64,000 nucleotides of DNA from NCBI RefSeq assembly GCF_000243315.1, contig NZ_JH597770.1:663348-727347 (forward strand), read 5' to 3'. Under the pieces are notes generated by a model. It worked only from the letters and a program-made list of their open reading frames with translations. It was not told the DNA's origin and did no database searches. Shown piece after piece: positions 56,531-64,000 of this stretch (within the stretch, counting starts at the first letter, position 1; the number at the start of each line of letters is the position of its first letter). This DNA is from Metallosphaera yellowstonensis MK1. GTDB taxonomy: Archaea > Thermoproteota > Thermoprotei_A > Sulfolobales > Sulfolobaceae. Both the position numbers and the translations under genes were made by a program.

Positions 56531-56804
56531 AACTTGAAATCTGGCGATTTATCATAAAGAACTCAAGATATTAGTCATTAAAACTTTCTCACTATTCATA
56601 CTATTTATTAAATCCTTTTCATATTACTTCCCATTTCCCTATGGATTATATGGAATAGAACTAGTAAGTTCCAGTTTGGAACCAATCTATACATGGATTA
56701 GTAAGGTAATAGTTCTTGAATCCACGTGAGTTAACACTGTGAGTCTGCATGAACAAATATATAACAATCGTTTCTACCCTTAATTTGCGATCCCGTTGAT
56801 AATA
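56531..56804 (+). promoter_or_regulatory. Glutamate synthase upstream region
   Basis: A 274-bp AT-rich gap with no gene. AAATATATAAC (56755-56765) is a good TATA box for the glutamate synthase gene. Upstream are a perfect inverted repeat GTTCCA-GTT-TGGAAC (56668-56682) and repeated GTGAG motifs around GTTAAC (about 56727-56742), candidates for regulator binding in a nitrogen-assimilation promoter. T runs near the left edge may terminate the Pcc1 operon. Confidence 0.5.
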
Positions 56805-58934
56805 ATGAATAAGTATATCCCGTTACCCAAGCAGACCGATTCCGAGTTCTGGACGGTGGACAGATTAGAGCACATAAGGAAGTTGGCCATGACCGGAGAG
56901 CCGATCGCCATACTGCAATCGAGGAGGAGCAGTCTGAGGATATTGGACAGGGTGGAGTTTCCAGGAGTCACTAATAGGATATACAGGGAGCCCCATTCCA
57001 ACACACGGATAACGTTCTCAGGAATCGAGATGAGCTCACCACTCTACTTGGGGGACATGTCCTACGGGGCCCTGAGTGGAAACCCCAACATTGCCATAGC
57101 CAAGGCAGCGGACATCACCGAGACCTTGGCTGGTACTGGAGAGGGTGGTCTCCACCCAGAGGTGGCCAAACACAGGAGGATATTCGTCCAGTGGGCCTCA
57201 GCCAGGTTCGGGGTAGACATAGACGTATTGAAAAGTGGATTGGGAGTCGTCATAAAGATAGGACAGGGAGCGAAGCCAGGAATTGGGGGACACCTCCCAG
57301 GGAGTAAGGTCACCGAACCCATATCCAAGACCAGGAGGATACCGGTGGGGATGGACGCCATCTCTCCAGCTCCCCATCACGACATATATTCCATAGAAGA
57401 TCTTGGCCAGAGGATTGAGGCACTCAAGGAGCTCACTGGAAAACCGGTCTTCGTGAAGGTGGCTGCGACGAACTATATACCCTATATAGTCTCAGGGATA
57501 GCTAGGATGAAGGCCGACGGAGTCATAATTGACGGTCACGGTGCGGGCACCGGTGCCACTCCTGCCGTGATCAGGGATAACGTGGGCATACCCATTGAGC
57601 TGGCAGTGGCCTCTGCAGACTCGACTCTCAGAAGGGAGGGATTAAGGGACGGGTTCACCATAATCGCTGCAGGCAGGGTGGCTGACGCTACCGACGCTGC
57701 CAAACTCCTCGCCTTGGGGGCAGACGTGGTGAGCGTGGGAACAGGGGCCCTGATCGCCTTGGGTTGCGTTATGGTTCACAAATGTCACATAGGTTCCTGT
57801 CCCACTGCCCTCACCAACAGGATTGACGGGTCCAGGGTAATGGACCTCGAGTTCGGTGTGAAGAGTCTGGTGAACTTCGTCAGGGGGTTCACCCTGGAGT
57901 TAGCCAACGTACTCGACAACCTGGGCCTCTCCTCAGTCTCGGAGCTGAAGGGAAGGAGGGACCTGCTCTACGGATATGGACTCTCCAGGGACGTATTGGA
58001 GATCCTGGGAATAAGGGGGGAGGTTGAGGAGCTGGACCCCAAGCTAGGGGAGCTGTGGACTAGGAGGAGGAAGACGGCACTGCACGACATCATAAACAAG
58101 GGGGAGCCCTCCCTGACCAGCATGGGTAGTACAGCGCCTCCAGACGTGGAGAAACCTGCCAGGATACTGGATTGGATCAGGACAGACGGAGCCCAGGTAA
58201 CCAGACCTTCCATAGATCCCTACAGGGAGGACATCGACACAAGCTTCCTCCTCAAGGGAGGGGAAGTGTACCTTTCGCTCCCAGTGATGTTTGACGTCTC
58301 CGAAGCTCCCGGCGAGTATAGGAACTCGCTCTCCTGGGCTTCCCTGGCCCTAGGTTCCATGATCTTCTCGGAGGAGACGCTTCCTCCCTACGAGGAGGTG
58401 ACCTTCAGTGCGGACTTCAGGGGGATCATGACCTGGAGTGAGAGGAAGAGAGCCGACACTTACCTCAAGGTGGAGGATTTAGAGGAGATAGAGGACGCAG
58501 CCAATGAGGGTGAAGTCCACGGGTTCCTGATAGACGAGGACTCGATGGGCGAAGATTTGGAGCTCATTCTCTCCGATGCAGACATACGGCTTAAGGAGGC
58601 GGGGGTGAGGAACAGGTTTGACCTCATAGCCAAGTCCTCGAGGCTGAGGGACTCCGCTGACGTATTCAAGCTCGTGGCCTTGGGGGCCGACGCGGTCGTC
58701 CTTCCCTACAGCGTACTGGAGGTAGCCATAGGGGAGGGGAGTAAGGGAAACTTGAGAGAGAGGGCGTTCAACCTCATTGCTGGCATGAAGAAGGAGATAG
58801 CACTCTTGGCAGGGGCTGCAGGTGTATACAGCGTCCAGTCAAGCCTGACAGGAAACAGGGAGCTCCTGAGGGCAGTCAACCTGAACTCCTACGTGGCGAG
58901 AAGGATAAGAGTGAGGCAGGCCGGTTCACTATGA
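56805..58934 (+). CDS. Glutamate synthase, FMN/iron-sulfur chain with extra C-terminal half-barrel
   Basis: Reductive amination of 2-oxoglutarate at the FMN site. 709 residues from ATG 56805 (TTG 56796 is an alternative). The synthase barrel shows [76 protein letters not shown] and the cluster motif [18 protein letters not shown]. Beyond ~470 an additional 240 residues end with a degenerate copy of the last part of the barrel: [20 protein letters not shown] repeats [20 protein letters not shown]. The extension lacks the cluster cysteines. The stop overlaps the glutaminase-chain start by 4 nt. No GltD-like small subunit is nearby, so the electron donor may be ferredoxin. Confidence 0.88.
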   Translation: MNKYIPLPKQTDSEFWTVDRLEHIRKLAMTGEPIAILQSRRSSLRILDRVEFPGVTNRIYREPHSNTRITFSGIEMSSPLYLGDMSYGALSGNPNIAIAKAADITETLAGTGEGGLHPEVAKHRRIFVQWASARFGVDIDVLKSGLGVVIKIGQGAKPGIGGHLPGSKVTEPISKTRRIPVGMDAISPAPHHDIYSIEDLGQRIEALKELTGKPVFVKVAATNYIPYIVSGIARMKADGVIIDGHGAGTGATPAVIRDNVGIPIELAVASADSTLRREGLRDGFTIIAAGRVADATDAAKLLALGADVVSVGTGALIALGCVMVHKCHIGSCPTALTNRIDGSRVMDLEFGVKSLVNFVRGFTLELANVLDNLGLSSVSELKGRRDLLYGYGLSRDVLEILGIRGEVEELDPKLGELWTRRRKTALHDIINKGEPSLTSMGSTAPPDVEKPARILDWIRTDGAQVTRPSIDPYREDIDTSFLLKGGEVYLSLPVMFDVSEAPGEYRNSLSWASLALGSMIFSEETLPPYEEVTFSADFRGIMTWSERKRADTYLKVEDLEEIEDAANEGEVHGFLIDEDSMGEDLELILSDADIRLKEAGVRNRFDLIAKSSRLRDSADVFKLVALGADAVVLPYSVLEVAIGEGSKGNLRERAFNLIAGMKKEIALLAGAAGVYSVQSSLTGNRELLRAVNLNSYVARRIRVRQAGSL

Positions 58935-60886
58935 TCTCTCCTTCTGGTTGTGGAGTCTTCGGAGTCCTCAGGAAAAAGCACGCTCCAAAGGTGAGAGGGG
59001 AGGAAGTCGTTAAGGCGATCAACGCAGTGTGGTACAGGGGTAGCGACAAGGGGGCAGGGTTCGCAGTATTCAATAGGGGAGAGGAGAACTATTACGTAGT
59101 CAAGGCCTTCTTAACAGAGGGCCCCAAGGCACTCAGGAGGATCCTGGAGTCCCAGGGGGTCCAAATCCTGGAGGAAAGTGTAGAGACCGAGAGCGACGGA
59201 GTTTGCAGTTGCAACTTCAAGGTCTCCATAGGCAATACGGCTCAGCTCAAGAAGGTAGTCAGGAACACCAACGAGATCTTCTGGGGTCAGAGGAAGGGTA
59301 GGATATACAGTGTGGGGAGGTCCCTGAACACATTCAAGGGAGTAGGTTATCCCAAGGACATAGCCAAGGTTTACGGTGTGGAGAAGTACGATGGAGACCT
59401 ATGGTTGGCCCACACGAGACAACCCACGAACTCCCCAGGGCATTACCCCTACTGGTCCCACCCCTTCTCCTCCTTCGATGTGGCCATAGTACACAACGGT
59501 GACGTCAGTTCCTTCGGTGCCAACCTTGAGTTCCTCCAATCCAGGGGATGGGGAGGTTTCGTAGGAACCGACAGCGAGGTGATGGCCTTCCTGTTCGAGG
59601 AGCTCATAAGCGAGGGTCTCCCGTTGGAGGAGGCAGTAAAGATCTTGGTCAACCCCTCCAGGCGAACCGGACTGATCTCATCACATTATGACTACTTGTA
59701 CAGGAACGCCAGGCTTGACGGACCGTTCACCGCGGTGATCGGCTACGACTCGGGAGACGACCTTTACCTGGTGGGGCTGGCCGACAGATCCAAGTTCAGG
59801 CCAGTCCTCATAGGTGAGGACGAAAACTATTATTACGTAGCTAGTGAGGAGAGCCAGATAAGGCTCCTCAATCCTAAGGCTAGGGTTTGGACCTTGAGTC
59901 CGGGCTCCTACTTCATTGCCTCACTGGAGAGGGGAGTGGTCAGTTACGGGAGGGATGTCCAGGAAGTGGAGAGCTTCTCTCCACCTCCCCCCAGCTACGA
60001 GGGAGACTACGACGTGGATGCCAGTAAGGTAGGTTACAAGGATTTGAACAGGGAGATAATGAAGTACGCGGGGAAGGGTGAAGTCAAGGTAGTCAACGTC
60101 ATGGGACACAGGTTCGTGGGGATAACCTTCCCTAGGGCTGGGTTGAGGGTCAAACTCTACGGAGTGGTAGGTAACGCGCTGGCCAACCTCAACGAAAACA
60201 ACGAATTCCTCGTCTATGGAAACGTCGCCGACGACTGCTGTGACACAATGCACGGAGGGAGAGTGGTCATAACCGGTGACGCGAGGGACGTGTTGGCTCA
60301 GACCCTCCAGGGAGGGGAGGTGTTCGTGGGCGGGAACGCAGGTAATAGGGTAGGAATACAGATGAGGGAGTACGGCTTCAAGAGGCCTTACTTGGTCATA
60401 GGAGGCAGGGTTGACGACTATTTAGGCGAATACATGGCTGGAGGGGTGATAGTAGTTCTAGGACTGAGGAACAGGGGAGAGAAGACAGGCTACTACGTAG
60501 GGACTGGGATGGTAGGAGGGAGGATATTCGTCAGGGGAAAAGTAGACCCGTCGAGGGTAGGGATGCAACCCAACAGGACGGAGATGCTCAGACTCCTCAA
60601 GGCTCTAGCGTTGGAAGGAATGATCGAGGACTACAAGAAATACGAGTCCCTGTCCTACCTGGAGGTCATGGACAAACTTGAGGGTGAGGCTAAGAACTAC
60701 GCCAGGAGACTCTTCGAAGAAAAGGTAGGCATACCCTCCTATGAGTACAGGGAGCTAACTGAGGAAGAGATCAAGGAGCTCACTCCCGTGTTGATGAGCT
60801 ACGACTCCTACATGGGCACCAAGTGCCGGGAGTTGTTGGGCGAGAAGTTCACGGTGATAAGAGCTAGGAAGGAAATCAAGAAGTGA
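58931..60886 (+). CDS. Glutamate synthase, glutaminase plus GXGXG chain
   Basis: Provides ammonia to the FMN chain. 651 residues. The N-terminal class II glutamine amidotransferase begins near Cys7 ([11 protein letters not shown]), implying short N-terminal processing. It shows the further GATase II elements [35 protein letters not shown] sequence ([13 protein letters not shown]), VHNGDVSS and [14 protein letters not shown]. From ~380 it carries the GXGXG beta-helix domain ([58 protein letters not shown]). In bacterial GltB these flank the FMN domain in one chain; here they are fused to each other and separated from it. Follows the FMN chain with a 4-nt overlap. Confidence 0.9.
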   Translation: MISPSGCGVFGVLRKKHAPKVRGEEVVKAINAVWYRGSDKGAGFAVFNRGEENYYVVKAFLTEGPKALRRILESQGVQILEESVETESDGVCSCNFKVSIGNTAQLKKVVRNTNEIFWGQRKGRIYSVGRSLNTFKGVGYPKDIAKVYGVEKYDGDLWLAHTRQPTNSPGHYPYWSHPFSSFDVAIVHNGDVSSFGANLEFLQSRGWGGFVGTDSEVMAFLFEELISEGLPLEEAVKILVNPSRRTGLISSHYDYLYRNARLDGPFTAVIGYDSGDDLYLVGLADRSKFRPVLIGEDENYYYVASEESQIRLLNPKARVWTLSPGSYFIASLERGVVSYGRDVQEVESFSPPPPSYEGDYDVDASKVGYKDLNREIMKYAGKGEVKVVNVMGHRFVGITFPRAGLRVKLYGVVGNALANLNENNEFLVYGNVADDCCDTMHGGRVVITGDARDVLAQTLQGGEVFVGGNAGNRVGIQMREYGFKRPYLVIGGRVDDYLGEYMAGGVIVVLGLRNRGEKTGYYVGTGMVGGRIFVRGKVDPSRVGMQPNRTEMLRLLKALALEGMIEDYKKYESLSYLEVMDKLEGEAKNYARRLFEEKVGIPSYEYRELTEEEIKELTPVLMSYDSYMGTKCRELLGEKFTVIRARKEIKK

Positions 60887-60983
60887 CCATAAGAGAACGA
60901 GGACTCGGAGGAATTTAGGAAGAACGCTAATTGAGGCTTTTTATGAGCTTGTTCCGACCTTAAACGTCCTGGTGAGACGCAAT

Positions 60984-61023
60984 CGCCGTCGTTAACGGTT
61001 TCCAATGAGAGCCGTAAAGTTTG
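60984..61023 (+). repeat. IS607-type left-end sequence, solo copy
   Basis: CGCCGTCGTTAACGGTTTCC followed by AATGAGAGCCGTAAAGTTT matches the left end of the element at 19504 (GTTGTCAACAGTTTCC...ACCGTAAAGTTTAT) with a few changes. No tnpA follows directly, so this is a solo end or the remnant of a deleted element. It sits ~98 bp after the glutamate synthase operon. Confidence 0.6.
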
Positions 61024-61041
61024 TGTCTTTTCATCATTTAG

Positions 61042-61212
61042 TGTTTTACAAATAAAGCATCAGGATTAAAAGACGCTAGCGCCTACGCTAGGGAGTTCGT
61101 CGAATGGTTATCACGTATGCTCAAGATCACCGAGATCAACCAAGACACAGTTACGGAGGCGGAGGAAATCAAGAAGAGACACGGGATAGCCGTTGTCAAC
61201 AGTTCCAGGTAA
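61042..61212 (+). pseudogene. VapC/PIN toxin C-terminal remnant
   Basis: From a stop at 61039-61041 the frame reads FTNKASGLKDASAYAREFVE, then WLSRMLKITEINQDTVTEAE and EIKKRHGIAVVN before a stop at 61210. The pattern (helix, then TVTEAEEIKKRHGI) is the end of many archaeal PIN-domain toxins just before the third acidic site. The next residues come from the IS607 end at 61190, so insertion of that element removed the rest. The 5' part is also lost. Non-functional. Confidence 0.45.
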
Positions 61213-61469
61213 ACCGTGAAGTTTATATAATTTATATGTGAGTTTTATTATGATGCTGAAACCTAAGGAAGTGTGCCAAAAACTGGGAATGTCCTACCGC
61301 ACGTTGCAGAGCTACGTTAAGAAGGGTTACATTAAACCAGTAGTGCAGAGCGGGAAGTTGAGGTTCAGGGAGGAGGACGTCGAAAAACTGATGGGTATTG
61401 TTAGAAAAAGGAAAGTGGCATTATACGCTAGGGTATCGAACACGCGAAAGGACGACTTGGTAAACCAAG
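61190..61469 (+). mobile_element. Truncated IS607-family element
   Basis: Left end CCGTTGTCAACAGTTCCAGG at 61190 followed by CCGTGAAGTTTATATAATTT and a tnpA start. The element is cut at 61470 by another insertion sequence. Nothing matching the rest of tnpA, tnpB or the right end is recognisable on the far side of that insertion, so the remainder has been lost. Confidence 0.7.
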
Positions 61470-61501
61470 TACAGCAGTTATGGGACTTTAACGTAACTTA
61501 A
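61253..61501 (+). pseudogene. Truncated IS607 tnpA (second copy)
   Basis: From ATG 61253 the frame encodes MLKPKEVCQKLGMSYRTLQS, then YVKKGYIKPVVQSGKLRFRE and EDVEKLMGIVRKRKVALYAR and VSN, closely similar to the intact copy at 19569. It reaches the catalytic-serine region (ARVSN) and then runs into the terminal repeat of an inserted IS at 61470, ending at 61501 with foreign residues. No recombinase activity is possible. Confidence 0.85.
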
Positions 61502-62617
61502 AGATTTTCATCAGCCTGGGTGGTCAGCCTAAATGGCGCTCGAGGACCTGAGGAACGCCTCCACGCTCCTCAGGTTCAGCTCCCCACCAGCTCCCTGACG
61601 ACGTTGGTCACGATGGTGAAGATCGTGAGGTGACCCTGAAGCCTCTCCCTCCTCCAGTATGAGGAGTCCCAGGGCCTTGACGTCCCTTGGAGGTACTCGA
61701 TCTCCCACACGACAGGCTTCCTCCTCGCTGAGCGAGAGGTCGGTGGTGTAGAGGTATCTGGCGTGTGTCCCGGAGTCGTGTTCCTGCGAGCAACTTCACC
61801 GTAATCGCTCGGCCTCCCAGGGTCAGGGAGGTGAAGTAGACTCCAGGGGTATCCCATTCGGAGGTGTCCCTCCACCTCCTCGAGGGTCCCCTGGACCGAC
61901 TCGACCCTGAGCTCGGTTGGACTTGGGCTCAGACACCACGTTGTCCGTCACGAGCTTCTCGGACTAGTACTAGGGTCGAAGACGACCCTGGCTACCGGAA
62001 GCGCCCCTTGAGCACGTCCAACATCTGGCCACGTCGATCTCGGTCTTGAACTCGTTGACCATCCTAAATCAACATCTTCCTCACGGCGTAGGGGAAAGCT
62101 CCCACCATGAACATCCTGCCCGTGGAGAGGTCCACTATGGCGACCGTGAGGAGCTTGGCCCTCTCGAACCTCCCGTGGGTGTGGCAGTAGGTCCAGTGGT
62201 TCCCGTGGGGCTCACGTCCTTCCCCCTGGAGCGTTGTGGTCCACGGTGTCGTCTATGATGACGACCTGACCCTTCACCAGCCCCGACAGGACCTCCAGGT
62301 AGTCCCTCCACGCGTCGTCGAGTTCTCCCAACGCCCCATCAATTCACGTTCCAACCCGAACGTCTCGGCCGCGTTCCTCACGCTGGCCCTCCCACCTACC
62401 AGGACCATGAGGACTAGCGCCAACCCGACCTTCCTGCTCCTCCCGTTCCTCCTGACCACGCCCAGCCTGTTGACCGCCTTGACCAGCCTCTCCCTAGCCA
62501 ACTCGATCGGTCCCTTTCCGTTCAGTATCTTTTCAGCAGGACGACGTCGAAAACTAAAACTTCTCGCTAATACCGACTTCTTGGTATTACCTCCCTAAGA
62601 TTCCCATAACTGCTGTA
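61470..62617 (-). mobile_element. Insertion sequence with perfect 16-bp terminal inverted repeats, degenerate transposase
   Basis: TACAGCAGTTATGGGA at 61470-61485 is exactly complementary to TCCCATAACTGCTGTA at 62602-62617, defining an element of 1148 bp. The interior encodes a DDE transposase on the minus strand, broken by several frameshifts. The element interrupts the second IS607 tnpA. The flanks (AAACCAAG on the left, AAACTAAGG on the right) are similar but not identical, so a target duplication is not certain. The terminal repeats are intact, so the element could still be moved in trans. The interior is GC-rich compared with its right flank. Confidence 0.8.
61540..62570 (-). pseudogene. 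Frameshifted DDE-type transposase
   Basis: Read from right to left, pieces in different frames line up as one protein: LNGKGPIELARERLVKAVNR, then GRASVRNAAETFGLE, then (frameshift) ALGELDDAWRDYLEVLSGLV with VVIIDDTVDH carrying the first acidic residue, then HWTYCHTHGRFERAKLLTVA and IVDLSTGRMFMVGAFPYAVR. These are followed by VARVVFDPST with a possible second aspartate and finally WEIEYLQGT. The overall pattern (IDDTVDH, GNHWTYCH, FPYVTR-like) recalls IS4/ISH3-like transposases of Sulfolobales, but I cannot name the IS. At least three frameshifts; inactive. Boundaries approximate. Confidence 0.65.
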
Positions 62618-62651
62618 AAACTAAGGATAAGTTACGCCACGGGTAAACACA

Positions 62652-62774
62652 TTAACATTCTTCTACTGACGAGATCTCTCCTTTAATTAGTTTAGTTGCA
62701 CATTCTAGCCCTCTCTGAGTTAGTTGATAAGTAGTAGAACCTCTGGTAGGGTTTGACTTCCTTATATAAAACAT
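62652..62774 (-). pseudogene. Winged-helix regulator fragment
   Basis: The frame ending at TAA 62654-62652 encodes FYIRKSNPTRGSTTYQLTQR and GLECATKLIKGEISSVEEC, a typical wing and last helix of a winged-helix DNA-binding protein (Y.LT..G....). The same frame is open upstream (GDLYYTDLTN) to about 62805 but has no start codon before ATG 62774, so the recognition helix region is lost. Probable remnant of a regulator. Confidence 0.45.
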
Positions 62775-63184
62775 ATTAGTCAGATCTGTGTAATACAGAT
62801 CTCCGTTTGTCCCTACGCTCTCATTTCACACATTTTATCTTCAATCATGATCGAGTGTAGGGACTTAGCCCTCAACCACTGTGGGTCATGGGACTCCAAC
62901 GGAACGGGGATCACATCTCCGCGATCACTCCCACCCTTTTGCCCACATCGGTGTGAGAGATCATCAATAATCAACAAAAATTTGTTATAAACAGACAAAA
63001 GGATTTCTATTAACATGAAAAAGGATTCAGCCCCTATTAGTATTACTTCGTCTTAGTGTACAATCAATTATTCTAATCTTATTTTATAGAAATAAAGTGA
63101 ATTACAAGGAAACCTGAATCGCTCTCTGAAGCTATCCACAAAGCATATTGCTTAGATCTCTCAACAGCCATTTAAAGTACGGTG
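62775..63184. other. Intergenic region without convincing genes
   Basis: About 410 bp of AT-rich sequence between the winged-helix remnant and vapB. A minus-strand frame at 62813-63016 (containing RGDVIPVPLESHDPQWL) has odd composition and no recognisable family. I see no RNA gene, terminal repeats or other structure here. It may hold further decayed insertion material. Confidence 0.5.
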
Positions 63185-63211
63185 GAAAAGTATATTTAGT
63201 AGAAAAGTATA
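63185..63211 (+). promoter_or_regulatory. Direct-repeat operator/promoter of vapBC
   Basis: GAAAAGTATA occurs at 63185-63194 and again at 63202-63211, a 17-bp period. The first copy runs into TATATTTAG, a TATA box about 26 bp before the GTG at 63221, so the mRNA is probably leaderless. The second copy lies between TATA box and start. Antitoxin autorepression through such repeats is usual for vapBC; binding here is inference. Confidence 0.5.
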
Positions 63212-63220
63212 CCTCAATTT

Positions 63221-63493
63221 GTGGCTACTACAATAAAAGTTAAGGACAAAACCAAGCTTGATCTTGAGAATTTAAGGGCTGAGATCTTATTGATGTCAAA
63301 TATTAAGCTAACTATGGACGAACTACAAGATTACCTCATATCCTTTGCCATTGATAATAAGGAGTCGTTTTTTGATTATGTGATGAAGAAGTTCAAAAGC
63401 AAAAATTACGAGAAAATGAAGGAAGCTATAAAAGATTGGGGTATTGATACTAGTAATATTGACGTCGACAGTGTAATATATGATAATCCTTGA
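63221..63493 (+). CDS. vapB: VapB-like antitoxin
   Basis: 90 residues from GTG 63221. The N-terminus MATTIKVKDKTKLDLENLRA is a ribbon-helix-helix-like start common in archaeal VapB proteins (strand TIKV, then two helices). The C-terminal half is charged and probably unfolded until it binds the toxin. It overlaps the toxin gene by 14 nt, the usual coupled arrangement. Codon usage is markedly AT-rich compared with the housekeeping genes, which points to transfer. Confidence 0.75.
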   Translation: MATTIKVKDKTKLDLENLRAEILLMSNIKLTMDELQDYLISFAIDNKESFFDYVMKKFKSKNYEKMKEAIKDWGIDTSNIDVDSVIYDNP

Positions 63494-63866
63494 CACGAGC
63501 TTCCTAATAGCTTTTTATAATAGAAGGGATTCCAGGCACGAAGAGGCTCTGAAGATCTTCAACGAGGTAACTAACGACAAGCTAGTTATTTCGGATTATA
63601 TCTTTGACGAGGTAGTGACATTTTTAAGGGCTAAGGTTCCGTGGATAGCCATAGAGGTAGGTGAGAATATTTTAGAGAATTTGCACATTATAAGAGTTGA
63701 TGATGAGGACTTCAGAACAGCGTGGGGACTGTTCAACAAGTTTAATAAATTAAGTTTTACCGATTGCACTACCTTATCCCTCTCGAAGAGGCTAAAAATT
63801 AAGAGGTTAGTGACTTTTGATCAAGCATTGTTGAATGCATTTGCAGAAATTAACAAAAAAGACTGA
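63480..63866 (+). CDS. vapC: VapC-type PIN-domain ribonuclease toxin
   Basis: 128 residues. PIN acidic residues are in place: Asp5 in IILDTSFLIAF, the glutamate in SDYIFDEVVTFL (~residue 44), Asp in LSFTDCTTLSLSKRL (~94) and the last acidic site in LVTFDQALLNA (~112). The motif order and length are standard for VapC, which cleaves RNA under stress. Preceded by its antitoxin with a 14-nt overlap. All catalytic residues are present, so it should be active. Confidence 0.9.
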   Translation: MIILDTSFLIAFYNRRDSRHEEALKIFNEVTNDKLVISDYIFDEVVTFLRAKVPWIAIEVGENILENLHIIRVDDEDFRTAWGLFNKFNKLSFTDCTTLSLSKRLKIKRLVTFDQALLNAFAEINKKD

Positions 63867-63885
63867 TCGAAAATCAACTGTAACT

Positions 63886-63908
63886 TAACGCATGCGTTAC
63901 AATTTTTC
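63886..63908 (+). terminator. Palindrome and T tract after vapC
   Basis: TAACGCATGCGTTA (63886-63899) is a perfect 14-bp palindrome, followed by CAATTTTT. Twenty bases after the vapC stop, this could end the transcript at the T run. The palindrome itself is also a plausible protein-binding site. The remaining ~90 bp to the window end show no gene. Confidence 0.4.
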
Positions 63909-64000
63909 TGCATATTACCGAATTGGAAACCATGGGCGATTCAGGGCTCCATTGCGATTTCTATTTGTTTCTATAGAATGAAAGTGACTTAATTGATCCT

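Noticed and set aside
61559..62598. Several open frames on the plus strand within the 61.5-62.6 kb IS
   Set aside because: They are antisense to the broken transposase and have leucine/proline/serine-rich shadow composition.
62813..63016. 67-residue minus-strand frame after the IS
   Set aside because: Composition is irregular, there is no ribosome binding site, family or neighbour support, and it sits among IS remnants.
1..64000. CRISPR array or cas genes
   Set aside because: No regularly spaced 24-30 bp repeats and no Cas-like protein were seen on either strand.

Overview
The window is chromosomal DNA of a thermoacidophilic crenarchaeon of the order Sulfolobales. Evidence: archaeal PolB1 and PriL, ribosomal protein S26e, the A-type ATPase cluster in the Sulfolobus order including its tiny epsilon subunit, the lysine methyltransferase aKMT, the archaeal GHMP-type shikimate kinase, an SSV-type integrase remnant at a tRNA-Arg gene, and Sulfolobales-type IS607 elements. 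Most coding DNA looks richer in GC than in low-GC Saccharolobus or Sulfolobus genomes, which suggests a Metallosphaera-like member. That genus guess is inference only.

Layout. 1-2130: a cut-off PIN-domain ATPase and pdxT/pdxS (vitamin B6). 2408-4172: rps26e and proS. 4217-11581: the A1A0 ATP synthase (F-E-A-B-D-epsilon-K on the minus strand, subunit I divergent). 11737-18944: information-processing genes (metG, priL, aKMT, polB1) with an archaetidylinositol-phosphate synthase and an acid-tailed protein. 19036-20346: an accessory island made of tRNA-Arg, the int(N) scar of a fusellovirus-type integration, and an IS607-type element whose tnpB is mostly deleted. 20430-24231: a small unknown protein, a large secreted protein built from duplicated domains, a canonical C/D box guide RNA overlapping the end of ino1, and ino1. 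24228-33506: a complex I-like operon (A-C-D-H-I-J-K-ML fusion-N) without nuoB and without the NADH module. 33605-40495: thyX, several conserved unknowns, a sugar-nucleotide transferase, superoxide dismutase and a membrane/coiled-coil protein. 40639-44036: TusA-like, thioredoxin-like, XPD helicase and Rieske genes. 44023-53391: transketolase plus the complete shikimate pathway to chorismate and TyrA in one overlapping run. 53498-56530: E1-like enzyme, flippase-like protein, Cdc45/RecJ-like protein and Pcc1. 56805-60886: an unusual two-gene glutamate synthase. 60984-63899: a second accessory zone with IS607 end sequences, a VapC remnant, a tnpA broken by another IS with perfect terminal repeats, a winged-helix remnant and an intact AT-rich VapBC module.

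How it works together. The complex I-like pump supplies the proton gradient used by the A1A0 ATPase. Transketolase provides erythrose-4-phosphate for the adjacent aromatic pathway. Ino1 and the archaetidylinositol-phosphate synthase, about 9 kb apart, are consecutive steps to inositol ether lipids. PolB1, PriL and the Cdc45-like protein are replication-fork components. Genes in the housekeeping parts are very tightly packed, often with 1-30 nt overlaps and GTG or TTG starts. Function calls come from remembered family motifs; no database search was possible.
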